Part shown: in pieces, positions 22,390 to 32,505 of the stretch
Layout: every line of letters starts with the position of its first letter
How positions within the stretch are numbered: the stretch's first letter is position 1
Assembly: GCA_946902985.2 (NCBI GenBank)
Contig: OX336388.2
Span: 1,211,890,609 to 1,211,954,608, forward strand
DNA: 64,000 bases
Origin: Meconema thalassinum
Taxonomy: Eukaryota; Arthropoda; Insecta; Orthoptera; Tettigoniidae
Direction of reading: 5' to 3'
Program-made: the position numbers and the translations under genes
The notes under the pieces: generated by a model
The model's database searches: none
The model's input: only the letters and a program-made list of their open reading frames with translations
Told to the model about the DNA's origin: nothing

Positions 22390-22600
22390 ACGTAGCATAT
22401 ATACTGACTACCTTCCAACTCCTCTTCCTTACACTCAAACTTTCCTCCCCAGACAACACTCCACACGCGACGATACTTGTAGCTCACCCCATGGGTGTCC
22501 GCATAGAAGCAGCTACAAACTTTGGCGAGCCGAACATGTCCTCGGACACTCCCGGCACTTAAATCCATAGTCTACTAAAAAAATAAAAATAAACCTTTAG
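22390..22600 (+). mobile_element. SINE 3' tail (alternative type)
   Basis: From about 22470, CTTGTAGCTCACCC, GAACATGTCCTCGGACACTC and an AATAAAAATAAA tail match the 3' end of the SINE at 14071-14500. The tRNA-like head is absent, so this is a truncated or differently headed copy. Confidence 0.65.
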
Positions 22601-22733
22601 GAGTTTATAGAATTGGTAATTTCCGTACCATCCACCTCTAAGGATATGAGCTCGGAATTTTAGATTAACAAAATACAATAAAGTATGAGAATATATTCTA
22701 TATATACGACTCTTAAGTGAACGAGAAGCGTAA

Positions 22734-22991
22734 ATGGAAGATATCTGGATGGACTTTTATACTACAGACACAATGACAAATAGAGACTGGATGCGAGCCG
22801 ATTACGAGCTCAGACATATGATGACCCGACTCGCCGTGCACGGCTTTCACCACCTTATCAGCCAGAACAAGAGCTACCACCAACCAGAAGGCCGGTGCAT
22901 TTGTAATCTGTGTTACAAACTTTGTGATAGATACCACGTCCTTTACTGTGAAAAAAGAAAAACCTCCCTAGCTGACTTCTGTCGAGGTTAA
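22734..22991 (+). CDS. Small conserved Cys/His protein, copy A
   Basis: An 85-residue open frame starting at ATG, with an in-frame TAA just upstream (22731-22733). It carries Trp19, ELRH at 25-28, TRLAVHGFHHLI at 31-42, then a cysteine cluster CICNLC...C and RYH, with two more cysteines near the end. It has no signal peptide or membrane segment. The protein from 39206-39439 (-) is about 55% identical over 65 residues, and in the block TRLAVHGFHHLI 8 of 12 codons differ, all synonymously. This shows selection on the protein. It is not a transposase or RT that I know. The Trp, His-His, CxCxxC layout recalls the Ac81-like proteins of nuclear arthropod DNA viruses, so an old viral insertion is possible (inference, not proven). 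It may be a fragment. Confidence 0.6.
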   Translation: MEDIWMDFYTTDTMTNRDWMRADYELRHMMTRLAVHGFHHLISQNKSYHQPEGRCICNLCYKLCDRYHVLYCEKRKTSLADFCRG

Positions 22992-23076
22992 TGTATGAAA
23001 TCTGCACATTGTGCGTTATCTGTATTATTATTATAAATATATTCTGATGAAAAGGTAAATAAGACGTTAAAAATTA

Positions 23077-23128
23077 ACATCGGCAGAATATTTCGCACAG
23101 CCGCCATGTCGGATTGGTGAGACGTAAC
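23077..23128 (+). repeat. Direct repeat of 22343-22395
   Basis: AATATTTCGCACAGCCGCCATGTCGGATTGGTGAGACGTAAC-like sequence repeats 22343-22395 with few changes. The two copies enclose the 22734 ORF and belong to the ~290-bp tandem family. Confidence 0.7.
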
Positions 23129-23680
23129 AAAATTTGAAGGACACGGTCGGGGTCGTCCGGAACAATGCTATTACAGAGCCCCTTAAACCATTTAAGTCAA
23201 TACGGATTTTGATAGAAAGAATCGCGGTTTTCATCTTGTCACTTAAATAGATTGGTCTTCTCAAACATCCACAGTTCTAGCCCCTAAGGCAAGCAACTCA
23301 ACAATGTTCACCAGAAACTCAATCATATCCGGTCGATAAGATTAGCAGTTTGCCTATTCTACCACTAATAGCGCTAATGTGAGTCCATGCTGAGCTTCAC
23401 TTAAGCTCTGATAACTACTTCCGGAGTGAAGATTTTTCAAAAAAAAAAAAAAATGCTTGACGGTATTGCACCAAGGAACACATTAAAGAAATAATTATGT
23501 ACACAAGTTAATATGGCTAGGATTACAATCAAAGCGAAAATTAGTACAGAACCAAGCGTTTTTGGGCTATTTTTCCGGAGCTGCATTTAGGCCGGAAGGG
23601 ACTTTCAAAATGCGTTTTTTCTTTGTTTGATAGAACTCTTTATCGATTCAACTTTTCACACCATTGAGAACATTACGTAA
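23129..23680. other. Unassigned; left part of a duplicated segment
   Basis: From about 23600 the sequence resembles 25760-25868 (TTTGTTTGATAGAACT, TTCAACTTTTC), so it belongs to a repeat that extends beyond the Tigger ends. An A run is at 23442-23454. No gene is seen. Confidence 0.4.
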
Positions 23681-23682
23681 TA

Positions 23683-24443
23683 CAGTAGAGTCTTTATCAA
23701 CCGAGGTATTCTGGACCGAAGCCACGTCGTATAACCACATTCTCGGTTAACAAGGATACTCAGAAAGAGATTTAAAAGATTATTTAAAGAAATAAAACAC
23801 ATGAAAGCAGCAGTACTAATATTGGATTGGCTCAAAACATACAAAAGAAAAAAATATTTGCATTGTCACTCTGGTTCTTTGTGACACTAGATTTGCGATT
23901 GCTTCATCGGAGAGTTCACACTGTTCGTCGTCATTCAACCAATCGCTTTCATCTCTCTCCGTGATGGTTTCAGCAACACAAGTTGATTTAAAAGATGACC
24001 TAGAGGCAAATCGTCTTCATAATCTGAACTATCCTCATTTGCAGAAGTCCCCAAGACCTCACGTACTGAAGTGACTTTCTTCCAGCTTTTCTGCAACGTA
24101 GATTGTTTGACGTCAGTCTATGATTTGCCCAACCAGAAAAATCCATCTTTAAGATTTAATTTCTTTAGACTGTCAACAATTGTTACATCATTTTCCAAAT
24201 CTTCAAGCAATTTTTTAAGAGTCTTCGTCAGTAACGACGCTTCACATTCTCAATAATCCCTTGGTCAAGGAGTTGAATTAAAGAGGAGACATTAGGGGGC
24301 AAGAAAAGAGCTCTTATATCATCGCTAACCAATTCACATTCGTCAGGGTGAGTGGGTGCGTTGTCCAATAGCAAAACTATCGTATTTACACATTCAGTTC
24401 ATGCTCGGTTGACACGGAACTTCCTTTAATAAAGACTCTACTG
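23683..24443 (-). mobile_element. Tigger/pogo-like element, deleted
   Basis: The inverted ends CAGTAGAGTCTTTAT lie at 23683 and (inverted) 24443, flanked by TA at 23681-23682 and 24444-24445. The palindromy extends outward as CGTAATA. The interior encodes the C-terminal part of a pogo-type transposase on the minus strand. At 761 bp the copy is non-autonomous. Confidence 0.8.
23885..24395 (-). pseudogene. Tigger transposase C-terminal remnant
   Basis: The minus strand reads [16 protein letters not shown], containing one catalytic Asp of the DDE_1 (pogo/Tigger) fold, then [20 protein letters not shown], the classic PPN..S.LIQ.LDQG block before the last catalytic acid region. Two in-frame stops follow (after VKRRY and after WLGKS). 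The tail reads NEDSSDYEDDLPL and an acidic end near 23900. The N-terminal HTH (CENPB-type) region and first Asp are missing. It is dead. Confidence 0.85.
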
Positions 24444-24549
24444 TATTACGTTTTTTTTTTCAAAAGTTGGGACCCTTACTTTGTCTGCTAAGACATGTAT
24501 TCAATATTAAACCCAGTACTTACATGTTTCATCATAATCGATTTTGGCA

Positions 24550-24985
24550 AACTGAGGACCACGCTAATAACTCTTCATGATTTCAGTTTTCTTTGGCGCT
24601 AGTATTCCGTCATTCTCTTCCTCACAGCTTCTTTCTTTTCTGCTGTCCAATGTCGTTTCTTCTTGGTCGCTGTTTCTAGCTCTAGGAACCCCTCAAAAGT
24701 GTGTATCTTATTTCTGAAAGTGGTTCTGTTGAGGATGTCTTGATCAGTGATGTTCATTTCCTGAACATCCTTCTTGGTGTTAGCAAACCATTTTTCATAA
24801 GTTACCTTTTCTATTGGGCTTGTTGAAGTGGTTAGAAATGTTCTTAGTGAGTCTGTCGTCAGGCATTCTTGAAACATGTCCAAAGAATTTAATCCTTCGT
24901 TTTCGGATGTTTATTGAGCATGTTTAATGAGTAAAAAGCTTGCAAAGTTAGCTGAAAATTGACTTGTGGAAAAATGTAATTGAGC
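24550..24985 (-). pseudogene. LINE C-terminal fragment
   Basis: The minus strand encodes the end of the RTE-like LINE family: KRRIKFFGHVSRMPDDRLTK (about 24900), then an open piece at 24599-24883 with EKWFANTKKDVQEMNI, NRTTFRNKIHTFE and KKRHWTAEKKEAVRKRMTEY. A TAG then stands where the family has Trp. This matches the order in the 16283-16789 segment. It is 5'-truncated, and its 3' tail is not a clean (AAT)n here. Confidence 0.75.
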
Positions 24986-25740
24986 TCTTCCTGAAATTAC
25001 CGATTAAAATAGACGGTAACCGGGAAACACTGAACACGATCTGTGATTTAATTTTATTAACAGAAGAGTGCTTCCCAATTGTTGGGGAGGGACTTCATAT
25101 ACAGTAGGAGCAAGTACGTGAGTTATCCGTATGACTGTAGCTGAATGATATTGTGAACTCTGATAGGAACTGGTCGGTGAAGCGAGGGAAGTAGAGTCAA
25201 GCTGTACAATACTCTGTGGTAGTTGGTGTAACCCTCCACATGGCAATTAAATTTAGATGACCGTATCAGTGACAGTAATGATCGGCACTGTAATGGGGGA
25301 AATGGTTGCACGAGGGTGCAAGAATTGTGTGGGGTTAGTGTATGTTTTCTAAAAAATAGAATAGGGGACGTGTTATGTGACAGTAATGTGATGCAGAACT
25401 GGCAGGTTAGCGCGTTAGGTGATTGTTATGAAGCCTCTAATCACATTCTGGTGTTACACACCAAATTGGTTGCGTTATTTTATATACTGCCTAAGTTATG
25501 AAACAATCAAGTGATGTGTTTATCTGTTGTATAGTCAGCATCACTCCACACACTGTATAGTTCCCTGAACCTCTAAACCAATCAGTAAATTAACTTTTGG
25601 TGTTAAATATTAATCGTGAATGGCTTGAACGCTCTGTTTCTGGATATATTAACAGCCAATTGTCTTCTCAGAAAATCACGCATTGTATGCATAGGAAGTA
25701 ATAACCGATGTTCGAGTAATCGATTAATAATCTATTAAAG
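24986..25740. other. No recognised feature
   Basis: Nothing identified on either strand. Confidence 0.45.
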
Positions 25741-26750
25741 GAATAATTTGAAATTTCAAAATTTGTTTCTTCTTTGTTCGATACAACTGTCCAAGACTCA
25801 CAATTTGAAACTTTGCAGGCTCTTTAGCCCTTCAACTTTTCGTACAATTGATACAATTACTTGACACTGTAGAGTCTTTATTAACCGATGTAATGTGGAC
25901 CGAAGCCACCTCAGATAACCAAACCCTCGGTTAACACGAATACTCAGGAAGAGATTAAGGAAAATTATTTTTAAAACAAAAATTACGAGCCTTACAGTAG
26001 TCGCATATGATGTGTAACATCTGACATGTTATTAGAATAATTCCATGTTACTTACTCGCATTTTTTAAGAATGAACCCATAGTGCTACCTTGTGCCAGCA
26101 AACATGAAGGATTCCTTCGTGTTATTACCATCGGCAAGTTCTCATTACTATTATTTCTGCAATAACTACTTGTAAAAATTCCAGTGACAAATCCTTTCTG
26201 CAAATGTTATATAATAGTGCTGTATTTTGGACGACAGTACCTCGAGTGCTTACATTAAATAAGAATACAGCAAATGTAGTAACATTTAATCAATCATAAT
26301 TGTTTTCAGCAAATATGATATACTGAATATTTTCACTTCAAAGAACGACAGTTTGAAGATGATTTATTGTAGGAATATCTGCAATGGGGCCTCCAAACCT
26401 TGAAGAAACCCGTATGCGATTTACATTCCACATAGCCACAATATGGCCGACAGTATGTCGTTGTACCAATCTCCGCCACCACGCGCGCTCATTGTTTCCG
26501 TTGCATATCCGTCCCACTTCCGTCCCATTTTACAAAATCACCCCCACGCAAAAATATACAGCAACCGAGTGGAATGATGTTACACATGAAAATATCCAGC
26601 AACCGAACGGAAAGATGTTTCACATTAAAAAAACATAATGAAAGCAGCGGTACTATTATTGAATTGGCTCCAAACATACAAAAGAACTAATTATTTGCAT
26701 CGTCACTCTGGTTGTTTTGTGACAGTGAATTTGCGATTGCTTCATAATAA
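25741..26750 (-). mobile_element. Second Tigger-like relic, interrupted
   Basis: 25869-25980 repeats the left end of the 23683 element (CTGTAGAGTCTTTATTAACC, then TGGACCGAAGCCAC). 26635-26750 repeats its next part (ATGAAAGCAGCGGTACTA, GATTTGCGATTGCTTCAT). About 650 unrelated bases separate them, and the right end and most transposase sequence are absent. Its left flank also resembles that of the first copy. Confidence 0.65.
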
Positions 26751-27164
26751 TTAATAATTAAATAATTGACAGACCGGTCATTCGATTAATTGACTGACTG
26801 AAGAGCAAATAATTGCCTAACTGAAGAATTGATTAATTGATTAGTAGACACGAGGTTTAAATGAGAGGTCATCGCTTAAGTTGAGTTACGCTTGTTTTCG
26901 GAATGATGTATGGAACTTTATAAGAGATACTTTCTGCCTAAATATAGACTACAAAGTGTCCTCCTTGTTTATGTTAAAAATAACCAAATAAGAGTCAGTG
27001 ACAGTGGAAGGACAAACAACAATCAAATTGGGAAGGGTTTCGGCAAAAGGAAACGAAGAGTTTTTAGCAAAGCTTTTGAATTCTTGTTCAATATTTACAA
27101 TTTAGGACAGGGAAATGTTTGTTCTACTTTGTTTTAGCCTAGTTTTCACAAAGAATGAACAGTA
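26751..27164. other. No recognised feature
   Basis: AT-rich with TTAATTGA-like motifs. No gene is seen. Confidence 0.45.
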
Positions 27165-27443
27165 TTTAAAAATATATGAAACAATATGAGTCGTCAATTT
27201 GAAAAACTTGTTTAATCCACTTGTGAATAAGGATCATGTCGGAAAATAAATTATTCAATTATTTTATTTTACTTTATTTTATTTTGTTTTATTTTGTTTT
27301 GTTTAATTTTATTTTGTTTTGTTTATTTTTTGTTTTGTTTTAGTTTTTATTTATTATTTTTTATATTTTATTTTGTTTTGTTTTATTTTATTTTGTTTTG
27401 TTTTATTTTATTTTGATTTTATCTAATATATAAAAGTGAAAGT

Positions 27444-27502
27444 CTGTATGTATGTATGTATGTATGTATGTATGTATGTATGTATGTATGTATGTATGTA
27501 TG
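27444..27502 (+). repeat. (TGTA)n microsatellite
   Basis: About 14 TGTA/GTAT repeats near the 5' end of the Helitron. Confidence 0.95.
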
Positions 27503-27929
27503 TTGGTTCCGTATACAAATCTACACCGTTCCACCAATCTCAACCATATTTTGCATACACATAGTTTAGGACCCAGAAGGAACCGCTGGCTACATGATTT
27601 TTCGATAGTCTTTCTCATTCTTCTGATTTCGGCCCTTTTTCACTCAAAAACAGGCTAATCAAATCATAAAATATACTCATGAAGGAATGGCAAGGCAGAT
27701 AGTTTCCATGGCAACATAGCTCAAGTCGAGACACGGCCGTCTGGATGCCAATTGCGCTCTGCACTACCGGTATAGAAAATGAGGATCTTTACTTGAAATC
27801 CCGTTAGTTACTCAACTGCTCACACAGCACTGTCAACCGAGTATAGCATAACAAAGACTTGACACTATCTACTAGATATTTGTCAAATACCACTCACTCA
27901 CTCACTCACTCACTCACTCACACATCCAT

Positions 27930-30900
27930 CACGAAATCTCAGAACCCACCCAACGGATTGGAATAAAATTTGGTATGCAGCTTACTCAAGGGCCGCAAAC
28001 GCCCACTAAGAAAGGATTTTTGGATATTCAGGTTCTAAAGGGGTGTTAAGGGGGTAGACCTGCATTTCATCGAATAGCAATATCTCCCGATTGGTTTCAC
28101 TGGGGGATGTGATACTCGGCATATAAACTCATCATTAAAAATAAGAAGACATATGTCTGAGGGTTTTTCGATGTGGTGTATATTATGAGGTGAAAGGGGT
28201 GAAAAGTGGGGGTTGAAAGATTCTTAACGGAGCCTGTATCTCATAAACGACATAGGCGAGGAGTTTGAAACTCAGCGGGAAAAAATCAGCATAAAAAATA
28301 AGTAAATAGGTGTTTGACCGTTTTTTTTTCATAAATCCAATTTAAGGGGCCTATGGCGAGGGGTGAAATTCTGTGTAAAAGAAAAACAGGAAAGAAAGTG
28401 TCCTAACCGATTGACTCACTCGCTCTTCAAACTCAGGGGGAAAAACTGCTTAAAAATAAGTATAACTTATATGTGTTCGACAGTTTTTTTGATAAACCAA
28501 ATTAAGGGGTTCATCGGGAGGGGTGAAATTCTGAAGAAAAAAATTGAAAGAAAATGTCCTGACTCACTCACCCACTCATCATCGCCCAGCCAAAAATATT
28601 GAAGTTGGAAACATGTCATTTTCGGGATATGTTCGTTGTATGTCAAAACCATACACTAAGGGAGGATTTTAGAATATTCAGGCTCTAAAGGGGTCTTAAG
28701 GGGGTTAAACCTGCATTTTATTGAATAACAATATCTCACGAGTGGTTTCATTTGTGGATGTGATACTCGGCATATAAACTAATCATTAAAAATAAGCAGA
28801 CATGTGTCTAAGGGTTTTTCGATGTGGTGTATTATTATGAGGTGAAAGGGGTGAAAATTGGGGGTTGAAGGATTCCTAACGAAGAGTGTAGGCCTATCTC
28901 CTAAACGACATAGGCGAGAAATGTGAAACTCGGCGGAAAAAAAACAGCTTAAAAAATAAGTAAGTCGGTGTTCCACCGTTTTTTCATAAATTAATATAAG
29001 GAGCCAATGGGGTGGGGTGAAATTCTAGGGGGAAAAAGGAGAGAAAGTGTCCTAACTGACTGACTAACTCACTCACTCATCAAACTCAGGGGAAAAAGAC
29101 AGCTTAAAAAATAATTTAATATGTGTTCAAGCGTTTTTTCATCAATCCAATTTAAGGGGCCCATGGGGAGGGGTGATATTCTGGTAAAAATAATTGAAAG
29201 AAAATGTCCTGTCTGACTCACTCACTCGTCACGCCCAGCGAAAACTATTAAAGTTAGAAACATGAAATTTTGGGAATATGTTCGCTGTATATCGAAAACG
29301 TCAACTAATGAATGATTTTTGTTATTCGGGTTTTAAAGAGGTGTTAAGGGGGTAAAGGTGCATTTCATTGAATAACGATATCTCATGAGTGGTTTCTTTG
29401 GGGATGTGATATTCGGTATATAAGCTAATCATTAAAAGAATCAGACATATGTCTAAGGGTTTATCGATGAGGTGTATATTACGAGGTGAAAGGGGTGAAA
29501 ATTGGGGGTTGAGGGATTCTTAACGGAGCGTGTATCTCTTAAACGACATAGGCGAGAAGTTTGAAATTCGGGGGGAAAAAACAGCTTAAAATATAAGTAA
29601 ATACGTGTTCGACCGTTTTTTCATAAATCCAATTTAAGGGGCCCTTGGAGAGAGGTGAAATTCTGGGGGGAAAACAGGAAAGAAAGTGTCCTAACTCACT
29701 CACTCATCAAACTCAGGGGGGAAGAACAGCTCAAAATAAGTAAATAGGTGTTCGACCGTTTTTTTTCATAAATCCAATTTAAGGGGTTCATGAGAGGGGT
29801 GAAATTCTGAAAAATAATTGAAAGAAAATGTCCTGACTTACTCACTCATCATCCCCCAGCCAAAATTATTGAAGTTAGAAACATGACATTTTGGGGCTAT
29901 GTTCGTTGTATGTTGAAAACGTCCACTAAGGAAGGAATTTTGGATATTCAGGTTCTAAAGGGGTGTTAAGGGGGTAGACTTGCATTTAATTGAATAACAA
30001 TATCTCCCGAATGATTTCCTTTGGTATGGGATACTAGGCATATAAACTCATCATTAAGAATAAGAAGACACATGTCTGAGGGTTTTTCGATGTGGTGTAT
30101 ATTATGAGGTGTATGTGTGAAAAGTGAGTGTTGAAGGATTCTTAACGGAGCAAGTATCTCTTAAAAGACAGAGGCAAAAAGTAAGAATCTCAGGGAGAAA
30201 AATCAGATTGAAAAAGTAGTAGATAGGTGTTCGATCGTTTTTTCATAATCCAATTTAAGGGGCTCATGGAGAGGGATGAAATTCTGGGGAAAGAAGTCCA
30301 CTAAGGAAGGATTTTTGGATATTCACTCATCATCCCCCAGCAAACCTATTGCAGTTAGAAACTTGAAATTTTGGGGATATGTTCGTTGTTTGTCGAAAAA
30401 GTCCACTAAGGATGGATTTTTGGATATTCATGTTCTGAAGGGGTGTTAAGGGGGTTAAACTTGCATTTCATTGAATAACAATATCTCACGAGTTGTTTCA
30501 TTTGGGGATGTGATATTCGGCATACAAACTAATCATTTAAAATAAGCAGACATGTGTCTAAGGGTTTATCGATATGGTGTATATTATGAGGTGAAAGGGG
30601 AGAAAATTGGGGGTTGAAGGATTCTTAACGGAGCGTGTACTGTATCTCTTATTCAACATAGGCGATAAGTTTGAAATTCAGCGGAAAAAGCAGCTTAAAA
30701 ATAAGTAAATAGGTGTTCGACCATTTCTTCATAAATCCAATTTAAGGGGCCCATGGGGAGGAGTGAAATTCGGGGCGGGGGGGGGGGGGAAACAGGAAAG
30801 AAGGTGTTCTAACTGATTGACTTACTTACTCACTTATCAAACTCAGGGGGAAAACAGCTTTAAATAAGTAAATAGGTGTTCGACCGTTTTTTTTTCATAA

Positions 30901-31650
30901 ATCCAATTTAAGGGGTTCTTGGGGAGGGGTGAAATTCTCAAATATTAATGAAAGAAAATGTCCTGACTGACTCACTCACTCATCATCGCCCAGCAAAAAT
31001 TATTGAAGTTAGAAACATGAAATTTTGGGGATAAGTTCGTGGTATGTCGAAAACGTCCACTAAGGAAAGAGTTTTGGATATTCAGGTTCTAATGAGGTGT
31101 TAAGGGGGTAAACGTGCATTTCATTGAATAACAATATCTCACGAGTGGTTTCATTTGGGGATGTGATACTTGGCATATATACTAATCATTTAAAATAAGC
31201 TGTCACATGTCTAATGGTTTTTCGATGTGGTGTATATTATGAGGTGAAAGGGATGAAAAGTGGGGGTTGAAAGATTCCGAACGGAGCGCGTATCTCTTAA
31301 ACGACATAGATGAGGAGTTTGATTTTCTCCGAGTTCCAATCACCTTAAAAATTAATAAATGAATAAGTAATTAAAATAAGTAGATGTTCGACCGTTTTTT
31401 TTTCATAAATCCAATTTAAGGGGCATATGGGGAGGGGTGAAATTCTGGAATAAAAACGTCCACTAAGGAAGAATTTTTGGATGTTCACTCTCATCGACCA
31501 AACAAAACTATTGAAGTTAGAAGAAGGGGATATGTTTGTTGTGTGTCGAAAATGTCTACTAAGGAGGGATTTTTGGATATTCAGGTTCTAAAGGGGTGTT
31601 AACGGGGTTAAACCTGCATGTCATTGAATAACAATATGACACGATTATGA
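27930..31650 (+). repeat. Helitron-internal higher-order tandem repeat
   Basis: The anchor GGTTCTAAAGGGGTGTTAAG (with variants) recurs at 28031, 28681, 29329, 29951, 30431, 31084 and 31584: spacings 650, 648, 622, 480, 653 and 500. A full unit contains a nested ~165-190-bp duplication ('CAGCTTAAAAATAAGTAAAT...CCAATTTAAGGGG'). The short units lack one part and share the same junction ('CCACTAAGGAAG...TTTTTGGAT.TTCACTC' at about 30300 and 31455). A (CACT)n tract precedes the array at 27890-27921. Confidence 0.85.
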
Positions 31651-32505
31651 CGCGAGCGAAGCGAGGCTAAAAATGAGATGGTGTGTGTCTGTGTATTACT
31701 CAATCACGCAAGAACCACTGGTCCGACTTACATGAATTTTACATGAAAGTAGCTGATTTAACTGGTTAACATATAGGCTACTTTTGATTTCAATACTTTG
31801 CACTATGGCGACCATTTTAGTGACGTCACTACACCCTTTGGTTCCAAACTTTCATATTTCCATTTCAAATAAAAAGTGAACGCTAAGAAATAGCAAACTT
31901 TTGATGGCATATACGAGGTTTAAAATTACATTTTCTATCCGAAAGGTATCTCCAACGGTTAGCGAGTAAAACCTAAATTTGTGCTATAAAACATGGTCAA
32001 CACCGAACGGTGTAGTTGGACAAAATGTTCCATCCTTAATCTCCCTCTGCGCAGCACCTCGCCTATCCCCTGTTTTAACTGTCACTTTCACATTTTAATT
32101 TATTTATGACGCGTAGCGAAGCACGGGTACTTCAGCTAGTTTTATATAAAACAAACACAAAACCAAAAACAAAAGACACGAAGCAATAAGCAAAATTCAA
32201 AAACAAAAGCAAAAACAGAAAACAAAAAACAAGAAACACAAAACAAAGAGCAAAATTCAAAAAAGCAAAAGCAGAAAACAAACACAAAACCAAAACCAAG
32301 AAAGAAAATCAGAAAGGAAAATTCAAAAGCAAAAACACAAAGCAAACACAAAACCAAAAACACAAAGCAAAAAGAAAAAAGTAGAAAACAACAAACACAA
32401 AAGATACGTGAGGCAAAGTCCAGAGAAACGTTTCTCATGAAAATGATTCTTCTTCAGAAGTGGATTAAACGAGTTTTGCATCTGGACGACTCATATGCAG
32501 TACAT

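Larger units (their letters stand above)
27422..32139 (+). mobile_element. Non-autonomous Helitron
   Basis: The element starts TCTAATATATAAAAG after an A (27421) and ends CTAG before a T (32140), so it lies between A and T without target duplication, as Helitrons do. Just before the end, GAAGCAC-GG-GTACTTC (one mismatch) gives the expected 3' hairpin. Its (TGTA)n run at 27444-27502 is also usual for such families. There is no Rep/helicase coding. The 4.7 kb is mostly internal tandem repeat. Confidence 0.85.
27165..32505. repeat. Foldback repeat split by a Helitron
   Basis: 27176-27255 (ATATGAGTCGTC, CTTGTTTAATCCACTT) is inverted at about 32420-32500. Each arm continues inward into low-complexity DNA, T-rich (27256-27421) on the left and A-rich (32141-32405) on the right, which are also mutually complementary in character. 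With the Helitron removed, a foldback of about 620 bp remains. Confidence 0.6.

Noticed and set aside
32142..32438. 98-codon Phe/Cys-rich minus-strand ORF
   Set aside because: It is the translation of an A-rich low-complexity tract beside the Helitron.
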